From an uncultured Lachnospiraceae bacterium (GTDB lineage: Bacteria; Bacillota_A; Clostridia; Lachnospirales; Lachnospiraceae): a stretch of 10,298 nucleotides of DNA. Below, in pieces: positions 1-6,645 of the stretch; the first letter of the stretch is position 1; the number at the start of each line of letters is the position of its first letter. Location of the stretch: NCBI GenBank assembly GCA_947177885.1, contig CAMWWF010000078.1, positions 1 to 10,298 on the forward strand, written 5' to 3'. Both the position numbers and the translations under genes were made by a program. Under the pieces are notes generated by a model. The model searched no databases and was not told where the DNA came from. It worked only from the letters and a program-made list of their open reading frames with translations.

Positions 1-63
1 CGCCGCCTGTATTCCCGTCTCCTGTGTTCCCGCTGCCGGTATTTCCGTCTCCTGCATTCCCAC
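1..63 (-). repeat. 15-nt coding repeat giving GN(T/A)G(D/S/G) pentapeptides
   Basis: Read on the minus strand, the last visible codons of the GLUG protein encode GNAGD-GNTGS-GNTGD-GNTGG, four pentapeptide units. At DNA level the near-identical strings at 9-24 and 39-54 lie 30 nt apart, which is two 15-nt units. The array continues past the window edge, so its copy number is unknown. Such Gly/Asn/Thr-rich tracts usually act as flexible linkers, and short in-frame repeats can change length by slippage. Confidence 0.8.
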
Positions 64-1414
64 CGGGTAAATGCCCCTCTCCAATGCTTCCCAACAGATC
101 GCCCGAGCTGACCGTTATATCAGGAACCTTATTCACCAGATCATCCTTATCTGTCTGATCCGCCAGATCCGTATTCAGGCGCTGCAGGTCATTGCCAATC
201 CCCGTGAGCTCCTGATTATAGATATACCACAGATCGTTTGCGGCAGTGGTCAGCCCGCCGGCAGCCGCGTTTACATTGGAGAGATCATCGGACACATCCC
301 TTGCCAGATCCGATGCCTGTGCACCATAACTGCTGATATCGTCATGGGCCGCGTCCAGCAGATCAAAAAGCCGGTCCGTCTCTCTGTCGATGTCCCCCAG
401 CCTGTCGTTGAGATACTGAATCTCCAGAAAAGGCTCCATCTGCCCCACAATACCGCCTACATCCTTCCGTCCCATGACATGGCCGGTGTTGGTACAGCTC
501 TGGATATATCCCTGATGCAGGCGTCCCACGATACCTCCGGTATTATAACCGATATGAGAATATCCCACAACGCCGGAATTGCTGCAATAATAGATCTTTC
601 CCTGAGAGTATCCGGCAATGCCGCCGGTATCCGTATGAGCTTCCATATTCGCCGCGCTGTTCAGATCTCCCAGATTCTCCACGGTCAGATCTTCCAGATC
701 ATACTCCACATCCGTGCTGTAGATATTGATGCCTCCGGAATTCTTACAATTGTTCAATATGCCGTTGTTGGTGCCGCAGATGCCTCCTGCGGAATGATCA
801 CCCACCACCATAACTGCGGACTGACATGCCCTGATCTCTCCTGTGGACTCATTTACACCGGCGATACCGCCTACGTCCTGACCTCCCACCACACTGCCGT
901 AAGCAGTACAATTGGTAATCTGTCCGTAATTCACTCCTGCAAGGACACCCACCTGACTGCGTGTACCTTCCGGAAGCACCCTTCCGGAAATCTCCAGATC
1001 ACGCACCATGCCCGTCTCCTGAATGTAACGGAACAATCCCTGTGCGGAACCCGCCCGGGTGATCTCCAGATTGGAGATCCTGTGACCGCCTCCGTCAAAG
1101 ATACCGCCAAAGCTGGGAATCATCAGATCCGTATGCTCTTTCAGGCTGATATTATTCTCCAGCTGTATATACTTATCTCTGGACCAGGAATCCAGCTGAC
1201 AGTTTTCCGCCAGTTCCGCCAGCTCCTCTTCTGTAGAAATGGAAATCACGGTATAATCGCTTTCAACGGCAGGCCGGTCTGCCAGCTCCCCGGACAGATA
1301 CTGCCCGAAATCGGTGCCGCTTTCCGCCCCTGCCTGAATGGGCGGTATGAGCAGGAATATACAGGTCATGGCAAGTGATAGTTTTATTTTGTATGATTTG
1401 CACATATGTCTCAT
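1..1414 (-). CDS. Secreted GLUG-motif protein, C-terminally truncated by window edge
   Basis: 471 codons are visible; the gene runs off the left edge. The start is ATG at 1414, preceded by a strong AGGAGGTGA (complement of 1421-1429), and it overlaps the transporter stop as ATGA. Residues 1-30 form a signal peptide: basic N-terminus, hydrophobic core around LAMTCIFLLIPP, and a likely cleavage site after AGA at 28-30. About residues 150-320 carry at least six GLUG-type repeats of the form [D/N]xGGIxGxxxGxIxxC, for example DVGGIAG, NTGGIVG and DVGGIVG. GLUG motifs are known in extracellular and surface proteins. Residues about 320-440 are polar and probably helical or coiled-coil. The visible end is a Gly-Asn-Thr-Gly pentapeptide repeat. 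Coupling to the MMPL gene implies a role in the same export or envelope process; whether it is partner, substrate or anchor is inference. No catalytic motif was seen. Confidence 0.88.
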   Translation of the reverse strand, partial: MRHMCKSYKIKLSLAMTCIFLLIPPIQAGAESGTDFGQYLSGELADRPAVESDYTVISISTEEELAELAENCQLDSWSRDKYIQLENNISLKEHTDLMIPSFGGIFDGGGHRISNLEITRAGSAQGLFRYIQETGMVRDLEISGRVLPEGTRSQVGVLAGVNYGQITNCTAYGSVVGGQDVGGIAGVNESTGEIRACQSAVMVVGDHSAGGICGTNNGILNNCKNSGGINIYSTDVEYDLEDLTVENLGDLNSAANMEAHTDTGGIAGYSQGKIYYCSNSGVVGYSHIGYNTGGIVGRLHQGYIQSCTNTGHVMGRKDVGGIVGQMEPFLEIQYLNDRLGDIDRETDRLFDLLDAAHDDISSYGAQASDLARDVSDDLSNVNAAAGGLTTAANDLWYIYNQELTGIGNDLQRLNTDLADQTDKDDLVNKVPDITVSSGDLLGSIGEGHLPGGNAGDGNTGSGNTGDGNTGG

Positions 1415-4269
1415 GATCTGTCACCTCCTGCTTCTTCGTTCTCTGAGACAGCTTCATTTTTTCCCTTGTACTGTCGGGGCCGCCTGTGCGATTTTCTCTT
1501 CTCCTTACCCGATGACGGCTTTCGACTCTGCCGGCTGTCTGTCCGGTCGCCTGCTTCCGTGCTCTGTCCTGACGTTGTCTCCGCTACCGGACTCCCGGCG
1601 GGTCCTCCAGGCTCCCGGTCATCTGCCTGCCCCGGCATTGTCTCCGCTACCGGACTCCCGGCGGGTCCTCCAGGCTCCCGACTATCTGCCTGCCCTGCAT
1701 TTCCCGAATCCTGCCCGGTCTTCGATAATACCACCCCGGGACTTTCCGCCGTCTCTCCGACCCTGCCATTCTTCTCAACGGGAGAGTCAGCAATCTCCTC
1801 CACCGCCTCCAGTTCCGGCACCAGAGTGTCCTGCTCCTCCGGTCCAAGGTTCTCCACCGTATCTTTGGCCCGGATCACAGCCCCCATCTCACCGTCGATC
1901 ACCCCGAAGAACTCACCGTCCAGTACACCGTTCACATAGCCCTTGATATGACCGTTCATACGGATCCTTCCGCCAGACGGCAAAGGCTTGACCAGATCAC
2001 GCTTTAAGGTAAACGCCGTCTTCTCTATAATGATATCTCCGATCAAAAGTGTCTGGGGCAATGCCAGCAGTACCAGGGCGATGGAAGTCAGCGTCCCCCT
2101 TCCCAGCGCCAGACCGATAGCCGCCACCACGGCATTGGAAGAAACATTGCTGATGATAAAGCCTGCCGCCACCAACATGGAACCACTGGTGACAATGGTG
2201 GGAAATGCCTGATTCAGCGTTTCCACGATGGCCTCCCGGATAGGCATATAAGTCTTTAACTCCATATACCGGCTGGTGATAACGATAGCATAGTCAATGG
2301 TAGCTCCCATCTGTATAGCGGACACCACCAGATATCCCAGGAAATATACCGGTTCACTCTGCAGATAGGGCAGGGAGAAATTCATCCAGATACTGCCTTG
2401 GATCGTCAGTACCAGCAGCACGGGAAGTCCTGCGGACTGAAAGGTGAACAGCAGTATGATCATAACAAACAGCGCCGTCAGCACCGTGATTATGGTGTTA
2501 TCCATTCCAAAGGAAGTGCTCAGATCCTTATCACTGGTGGAATTACCCACCAGGTAAATGTCTTCATAATTGTAATACCGCGCCACAGTGCTGCGGATCC
2601 TCTCCAACGCCGCATAGGTTTCTTCTCCCTCCACAGGTACAGACAGCTCCAGCACAAAACGGCTGCAGTCCTCTCCCAACAGCTGATCCTTCGCAATACT
2701 GATCTGGGAATAGGCATCCGTCAGCGTCTCCTCCAGATCATCCTCCAGCGTAATATTGCCGCTCTCCTTCTGATCATAGATAAAGAGAAACATATCGATC
2801 AGCGGCACCCTGTAATCGCTGAGACCGCTCACCAGCGCGCCGTAATTACTTCCGTTCACGGCGTAAGCCGAATACAGAAGATCGGCAACCTCTATATCCA
2901 TATCGACAAGCTCGGCAAACTCTCTGGGCGAAAGCTGCCGGGTCAGAATACAACCGTCCATGGCCTCAATATTTGCCAGTCCCATGCAGGAATTTACCTC
3001 CTCCATGGCCTCCAGTGCCTTCAGCGTCCGGGCTTCCTTCTCATAGTCCCCATTCGGCACGATCACTGCCAGCTGATTGATGGTTCCGAACTCCCGGTTC
3101 ACCATGCTGACGGAAAAGCGGTTGGCGCTCATCTTATTGGCCTCCAGCGTATTCACATCATAGACATATTCCGCCCTGCCGGACAATACCGCCGCAATGA
3201 TCACCACCACGATCAGGATCGGGGGCACGATGTACCGGGTATGTACACAGAACTTTCCCACCATGGTGATCTTCGGCACAAAGCTTCTGTGATGGGAATT
3301 GTCAATGGCCCTGGCGAAGGTCAGAAGCAGACCCGGCATCAGGAAGAATACCGATACAAGGCTGAGAACGATCGCTTTCGCCAGCACGATACCCATATCG
3401 TAGCCGATCCGAAACTGCATGAACATCATGGCGATCATGCCGGACACCGTGGTCAGGGAACTGGAGGAAATCTCCGGGATGGCCTTGCTCAAAGCTACGA
3501 TAACCGCCTCCCTGGCATCCTTGTCCTCATGCTCCTCCATAAACCGGTGGCAGAGAATGATGGCATAGTCCACCGCCAGCGCCAGCTGAAGCACCACCGC
3601 AATGGAATTGGTGACAAAGCTGATGGTCCCGAACCAATAGTTGGTCCCTTTATTTAAGATCGCCGCCGTGATGAAAGTCATGAGAAATACCGGTATCTCC
3701 GCGTAAGTAGTGGAAGTAAAGAGCAGCACCGCCACAATGACGACACCGGCCAGCATCAGGATCACGATCATATCATTGTCCAGGTCGGATGCGTCTCTTT
3801 CCTCCTGACCGATATCGGAAGTGTAATACACATCATATCCTGACAGCTCCTCCAGGACTCCGTTCAGATACCCCAGCGTATCTTCTTCATCCGCCTCTCC
3901 CGCAAAGGTGACTTCAAACAGAGCCTCCATATCATGATAATTTTCCCCGTCAAATTCCAGCATGCTGACCCCTTCCATCTCTTCAATAACGGGCGCCAGC
4001 CGTTCTGCTTCCTCCAGTGTCACATTGCACACCATAATACGTGCCGTTCCATAGGTGATGAACTGTTCCTCCATCAGATCCAGCCCCTGTCTGGTCTCCG
4101 TGGTGTCCGGCAGATAAGTGGTCAGATCGTTGTTGACTTTTACTCTGTTCATAGAGAATACACTGAAAATGATCAGCATAATGAAAATCAGATAAAAGCC
4201 CTTGCGCTTATCTACGATCAATGTTGAAAGCTTCATCATAAATGAGTTGTTCTGTTTATCCTTTTCCAT
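1411..4269 (-). CDS. MMPL/RND-family membrane transporter with long charged C-terminal tail
   Basis: 952 residues. It has the MMPL layout: a membrane segment at about 24-40, an extracytoplasmic domain to about 165, a membrane bundle at about 167-320 plus a segment at 346-363, a second extracytoplasmic domain at about 365-590, and a second bundle at about 592-750. Each bundle carries the family's conserved Asp-Tyr in a helix (VDYAI at 233, IDYAI at 658), expected for proton-driven transport of lipids or other hydrophobic compounds; the substrate is not predictable. I chose ATG 4269 (MEKDKQ) because GGAGG sits 6 nt upstream. A longer reading from 4350 would begin upstream of the -10 box. Residues 767-801 hold a GxhxGxhxG-like repeat, followed by an acidic, then Pro/Gly/Ser-rich, then Lys/Arg-rich tail (to 952) absent from a typical MMPL. 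The stop overlaps the GLUG start. Confidence 0.93.
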   Translation of the reverse strand: MEKDKQNNSFMMKLSTLIVDKRKGFYLIFIMLIIFSVFSMNRVKVNNDLTTYLPDTTETRQGLDLMEEQFITYGTARIMVCNVTLEEAERLAPVIEEMEGVSMLEFDGENYHDMEALFEVTFAGEADEEDTLGYLNGVLEELSGYDVYYTSDIGQEERDASDLDNDMIVILMLAGVVIVAVLLFTSTTYAEIPVFLMTFITAAILNKGTNYWFGTISFVTNSIAVVLQLALAVDYAIILCHRFMEEHEDKDAREAVIVALSKAIPEISSSSLTTVSGMIAMMFMQFRIGYDMGIVLAKAIVLSLVSVFFLMPGLLLTFARAIDNSHHRSFVPKITMVGKFCVHTRYIVPPILIVVVIIAAVLSGRAEYVYDVNTLEANKMSANRFSVSMVNREFGTINQLAVIVPNGDYEKEARTLKALEAMEEVNSCMGLANIEAMDGCILTRQLSPREFAELVDMDIEVADLLYSAYAVNGSNYGALVSGLSDYRVPLIDMFLFIYDQKESGNITLEDDLEETLTDAYSQISIAKDQLLGEDCSRFVLELSVPVEGEETYAALERIRSTVARYYNYEDIYLVGNSTSDKDLSTSFGMDNTIITVLTALFVMIILLFTFQSAGLPVLLVLTIQGSIWMNFSLPYLQSEPVYFLGYLVVSAIQMGATIDYAIVITSRYMELKTYMPIREAIVETLNQAFPTIVTSGSMLVAAGFIISNVSSNAVVAAIGLALGRGTLTSIALVLLALPQTLLIGDIIIEKTAFTLKRDLVKPLPSGGRIRMNGHIKGYVNGVLDGEFFGVIDGEMGAVIRAKDTVENLGPEEQDTLVPELEAVEEIADSPVEKNGRVGETAESPGVVLSKTGQDSGNAGQADSREPGGPAGSPVAETMPGQADDREPGGPAGSPVAETTSGQSTEAGDRTDSRQSRKPSSGKEKRKSHRRPRQYKGKNEAVSENEEAGGDRS
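1575..1697. repeat. 63-bp in-frame tandem duplication in the transporter tail
   Basis: Copy 1 is 1575-1637 and copy 2 starts at 1638. The first 43 bp of each copy are identical (1575-1617 against 1638-1680) and the rest differs at a few bases. It encodes two 21-residue units, at residues about 859-879 and 880-900 of the transporter, sharing REPGGPAGSPVAET. The length is a multiple of three, so the frame is kept. The high identity points to a recent duplication. Confidence 0.93.
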
Positions 4270-4315
4270 CTTTCCCCTCCCCATTTGCGGGTTATTGACT
4301 TTCTTTTCCAGAGTT

Positions 4316-4343
4316 ATTATAATGAAACTCAATAAAAAGACAA
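4316..4343 (-). promoter_or_regulatory. Probable sigma-70/A promoter of the transporter-GLUG operon
   Basis: On the minus strand there is an exact TATAAT at 4321-4316 and a TTGTCT -35 at 4343-4338, 16 nt apart. Transcription would start near 4309, giving a leader of about 40 nt before the ATG at 4269. This supports the shorter start for the transporter. A second possible -35 (TTGACA, complement of 4392-4397) lies further upstream but has only a poor -10. Confidence 0.65.
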
Positions 4344-4359
4344 TACACACTTTCTTTGC

Positions 4360-4381
4360 AAATGTGCATTTTTAGACATTT
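4360..4381. promoter_or_regulatory. Candidate TetR operator 1, inverted repeat AAATGT-N10-ACATTT
   Basis: Perfect 6-bp arms at 4360-4365 and 4376-4381 flank a 10-nt spacer, just upstream of the transporter -35. The size and position suit a dimeric TetR-family repressor, but the sequence is AT-rich and such arms can arise by chance. Assignment as an operator is inference. Confidence 0.35.
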
Positions 4382-4430
4382 TTTTATGCTGTGTCAATTT
4401 TTTATGAAATTTTTAGAAAAAGAACATACC

Positions 4431-4446
4431 AACCGCCCGGAAGGTT
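4431..4446. promoter_or_regulatory. Candidate TetR operator 2, palindrome AACCnnCCGGnnGGTT
   Basis: Twelve of 16 positions are palindromic around a CCGG centre, in an otherwise AT-rich stretch. It lies 64 nt upstream of the TetR start and just before a TTGACC (4455-4460) that could be the regulator's -35, although no good -10 follows. This position would suit autorepression. Either this or the AAATGT repeat could be the real site. Confidence 0.35.
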
Positions 4447-4509
4447 CATTAGTATTGACCTCACGCATAGACTGTTACTGATCCGGAACGAAGGAAACTC
4501 AATACCGTC

Positions 4510-5130
4510 ATGAAAAACGATACACTGGAAACTTCATCTTCCCATATAATGCAGGATAATTCCATACAGAACAGGAAAACGGACCGACGGGTGCGCCGCA
4601 CGCGTACACTGCTGCAGCAAAGCCTGATCCGGCTGATGGCTGAGAAGGAGATCAGGGACATTACCGTCAAAGAGCTCACCGATCTGGCCGACATCACCAG
4701 AGGAACCTTTTATCTGCACTACAGTGATATTTATGATATTCTGAGAAGCATGGAATATGAAATGTTCGTGGAATTTAACGAAATTCTCAACCGCTCTCCC
4801 TGCACCGATAAACAGAAATCCGTACCGGAGGCCATACTGACGGATATTTTCTCCCTCCTGGAGCGCCGCCGGGATATGGCAAGGGTGATGATGGGGCCTC
4901 ACGGGGACCTTGCCTTTGTCAACCATTTGAAGAATCTGATGAAAGAACGCATCTATCAGGTCCTGGCCCATAAAAAGACCAGCTGCGAATACGATTACGC
5001 GGAAGCCTTCGCGGTATCAGGCTGCATAGGCGTTGTGGAGACATGGCTGTACCACCCCGCCCCGCTGCCTCCGCACAAGATAGCGAAAATATGCTGTGAT
5101 ATGCTTGTACAGGGCCTTGATCTGACATAG
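4510..5130 (+). CDS. TetR/AcrR-family transcriptional regulator
   Basis: 206 residues, the usual length for the family. A Lys/Arg-rich N-terminal arm (NRKTDRRVRRTRT) leads into the TetR DNA-binding domain: helix 1 at about 31-45, then the helix-turn-helix at about 51-72, with DITVKELTDLADITRGTFYLHY matching the family's IT..ela..agvs.gtfY.yF signature. The C-terminal half is the ligand-binding and dimer domain, resembling the type common in Firmicutes regulators. It is divergent from the MMPL transporter, the classic arrangement for a repressor of a linked exporter, so the transporter operon and itself are the likely targets. The start is somewhat uncertain: AAGGAA lies about 15 nt upstream, farther than ideal, and ATG 4549 is an alternative. 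The ligand is unknown. Confidence 0.92.
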   Translation: MKNDTLETSSSHIMQDNSIQNRKTDRRVRRTRTLLQQSLIRLMAEKEIRDITVKELTDLADITRGTFYLHYSDIYDILRSMEYEMFVEFNEILNRSPCTDKQKSVPEAILTDIFSLLERRRDMARVMMGPHGDLAFVNHLKNLMKERIYQVLAHKKTSCEYDYAEAFAVSGCIGVVETWLYHPAPLPPHKIAKICCDMLVQGLDLT

Positions 5131-5157
5131 AAAAACGAACCAGCCCCAAAATATTCT

Positions 5158-5179
5158 GTCCGTCTGATACGGACGTTTT
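5158..5179 (+). terminator. Weak candidate terminator after the TetR gene
   Basis: GTCCGT (5158-5163) pairs with ACGGAC (5169-5174) across a CTGAT loop and is followed by GTTTT. It starts 28 nt after the TetR stop. The stem is short and the T-tract only four bases, so termination would be weak at best. Confidence 0.3.
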
Positions 5180-5245
5180 CACCCGGCCGCAAAGCGGGGA
5201 TATGCAAATCTGACAGAACGCGGATACAAACTTTACAGACTTCCA

Positions 5246-5266
5246 TTCAGGCCCGGCCGGCCTGAA
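5246..5266. promoter_or_regulatory. Perfect GC-rich hairpin upstream of the four-gene cassette
   Basis: TTCAGGCC (5246-5253) and GGCCTGAA (5259-5266) are perfect 8-bp complements around CGGCC. There is no T-tract, so it is not an ordinary intrinsic terminator. It lies 48 nt before the first cassette ATG, where it could be an operator palindrome or an mRNA leader structure. I found no convincing promoter in 5131-5314. Confidence 0.55.
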
Positions 5267-5284
5267 CAGGATCACGATCATATC
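5267..5284. repeat. 18-nt exact repeat shared with the transporter gene (3757-3774)
   Basis: The 18 bases beginning CAGGATCACG at 5267 are identical on the same strand to 3757-3774, inside the MMPL gene, where the minus strand encodes DMIVIL. They directly follow the 5246-5266 hairpin. The function is unknown and a chance match is possible, although 18 exact bases is long for a window of this size. Confidence 0.5.
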
Positions 5285-5314
5285 TGATCACACCGGAAAG
5301 GAAACGGCAGCGCC

Positions 5315-6385
5315 ATGGCAATCCTGAAATGTAAAATGTGCAACGGCACCCTGGACTATGACCCGCAGCAAAACCTTGCAGTCTGTCCTTACTGCGGAAG
5401 CAGATCCACCGTATTTGATCATGACAGGAAACTCTTCGAACAATTCCGGGATCAGTTTGCGGCGCTGCTGAATCAAAGCCCAAAGCCGGCACCGGAAGAA
5501 GGCTTCTGGGTGGATGCCAGCAGGGAAGAACTTGTCCGGGAAGACGGCGCCGTCATGGAGATCACATACCTGACCAAACGCAGAACGGATCTGTGCACCA
5601 TGTATGTGGCACGGCGCAATATCATCTTCCTGTTTGACCGGGAACATGCCGACTATGCCGCCCGCTACAGGGAGATGACAGAAAAGCTGGTATATCCTTC
5701 CCCGGAAATGAAACGGGAACTGACAGATTATGTGCCAAAAACAGTGACGGAATGTGGGCTGGCGGACGGCAGGATCTTCCTTGCCATTGAGAAAAAGAAA
5801 GGCACCTATCCTCTGAAAATGCTGGGAACACTTATAGACCGTCATGTGGCATGGATCGTCAGCAGACTGGAAAATCTCTGCTGCCTGCTGGACTATAACA
5901 ATATGGTGCTGAATGCGTTCACGGCGGAAAATCTCTTTGTGGATCCAGCAAACCACCAGATCTACCTTTACGGCGGCTGGTGGTTCGCTGGATACACCGG
6001 TTCGGAGGTCATGGGCGCATCGGAGAGCGTCATCCCCTATCTGAAAAAGGGCTTTCACTTCCCGGGACAGCCTTCCCGGGAGCGGAAAAACCGCTGCACC
6101 ATCATAACGGATCTTGAAAGCATCCGACTGGTGGCCGCCAGGCTTCTGGGCTATCCTGACAGGGAAGCGCTGAGAGGAGAGACGGACTCCTGTCTGACGC
6201 GGGAAGACATGGGCGCTGATCTTCCGGAACCCTTCCGCCGTTTTCTCCTCCAATCTCCGGAACGGGATGCCGGAGCAGACTTTGCTGAATGGGACAGGGT
6301 GCTGGCAGAATCCTACGGGGAACGCAGATTTATCCCCCTGTCCATGACAGAAGAGGAAATATACAGCAGAAGCGGAGAAAATTAA
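5315..6385 (+). CDS. Zinc-ribbon protein with degenerate protein-kinase-like region
   Basis: 356 residues with no signal peptide or membrane segment, so probably cytoplasmic. The N-terminus is a zinc ribbon, C6xxC9 and C24xxC27. The middle resembles a kinase fold. RIFLAIEKKKGTYPL (153-167) looks like the hinge region. VLNAFTAENLFVD (198-210) aligns with the HRDLKPEN-ILVD catalytic loop, with His, Asp and Lys replaced by Leu, Ala and Thr but Glu-Asn kept. IYLYGGWW (216-223) sits where DFG would be. It is therefore probably a pseudokinase acting as a scaffold or sensor rather than an active kinase. That link rests on motif alignment by eye and is moderate; the zinc ribbon is clear. AAAGGAAA lies about 12 nt before the ATG. 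It is the first gene of the cassette; the next gene starts 2 nt after its stop. Confidence 0.85.
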   Translation: MAILKCKMCNGTLDYDPQQNLAVCPYCGSRSTVFDHDRKLFEQFRDQFAALLNQSPKPAPEEGFWVDASREELVREDGAVMEITYLTKRRTDLCTMYVARRNIIFLFDREHADYAARYREMTEKLVYPSPEMKRELTDYVPKTVTECGLADGRIFLAIEKKKGTYPLKMLGTLIDRHVAWIVSRLENLCCLLDYNNMVLNAFTAENLFVDPANHQIYLYGGWWFAGYTGSEVMGASESVIPYLKKGFHFPGQPSRERKNRCTIITDLESIRLVAARLLGYPDREALRGETDSCLTREDMGADLPEPFRRFLLQSPERDAGADFAEWDRVLAESYGERRFIPLSMTEEEIYSRSGEN

Positions 6386-6387
6386 AT

Positions 6388-6642
6388 ATGGTATCCGGTA
6401 AAAAGAAACGTAAAATAGAATATAAGGGGACAATCTATTACTGGTATGTGAGGATAAAATCTCATACACATAGAATACATATCATATCCTGCGACAAAAG
6501 GGTACATTTGGAATATCCTTTTCCGGATACGGAAGTCCCGGTAACGCCGCGGGATATCAGGGAATATTTAAAAAAACATGATACAATATTGCGAAAAGAG
6601 AACAAATCAGACACATTGAAAACAGCAGTTGAACGGAGGTAA
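6388..6642 (+). CDS. Small basic protein of unknown function (84 aa)
   Basis: The frame stays open upstream from 6289, but ATG 6388 fits best: it lies 2 nt after the preceding stop, has GGAG 10 nt upstream, and avoids a long overlap. The product starts with a Lys/Arg cluster (MVSGKKKRK). Alternating hydrophobic and polar residues (YKGTIYYWYVRIKSHTHRIH) follow, suggesting beta strands, then a Pro-rich stretch (PFPDTEVPVTPRD) and a charged helix (IREYLKKH). It has a single Cys and no metal-site pattern. I do not recognise the family. Base composition is more AT-rich than its neighbours. The basic N-terminus could bind nucleic acid or an acidic partner, but this is inference. Its conserved position between the pseudokinase-like and vWA genes suggests an accessory subunit. 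Confidence 0.75.
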   Translation: MVSGKKKRKIEYKGTIYYWYVRIKSHTHRIHIISCDKRVHLEYPFPDTEVPVTPRDIREYLKKHDTILRKENKSDTLKTAVERR

Positions 6643-6645
6643 TCT

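Noticed and set aside
71..1378. Long plus-strand open frame (435 codons)
   Set aside because: It is the antisense shadow of the GLUG protein gene. Its product is Ile/His-rich with no domain, while the minus strand has a signal peptide, repeats and a strong ribosome binding site.
2398..3657. Plus-strand open frame of 419 codons inside the transporter gene
   Set aside because: The product is His/Gln/Arg-rich with no recognisable motif. The opposite strand encodes a clear MMPL protein.
4270..4350. 27-residue N-terminal extension of the transporter from ATG 4350
   Set aside because: It would begin upstream of the TATAAT box and lacks a ribosome binding site; ATG 4269 has GGAGG at good spacing.
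5131..5314. Promoter for the four-gene cassette
   Set aside because: Candidate boxes (CTGACA at 5210-5215; TATGCA at 5201-5206) lack a good partner at 16-18 nt, so no promoter is called. The cassette could be read through from TetR.
5288..6469. Minus-strand open frame of 393 codons opposite the zinc-ribbon gene
   Set aside because: The Phe/His-rich product shows no domain, and the plus strand has the zinc ribbon and operon spacing.
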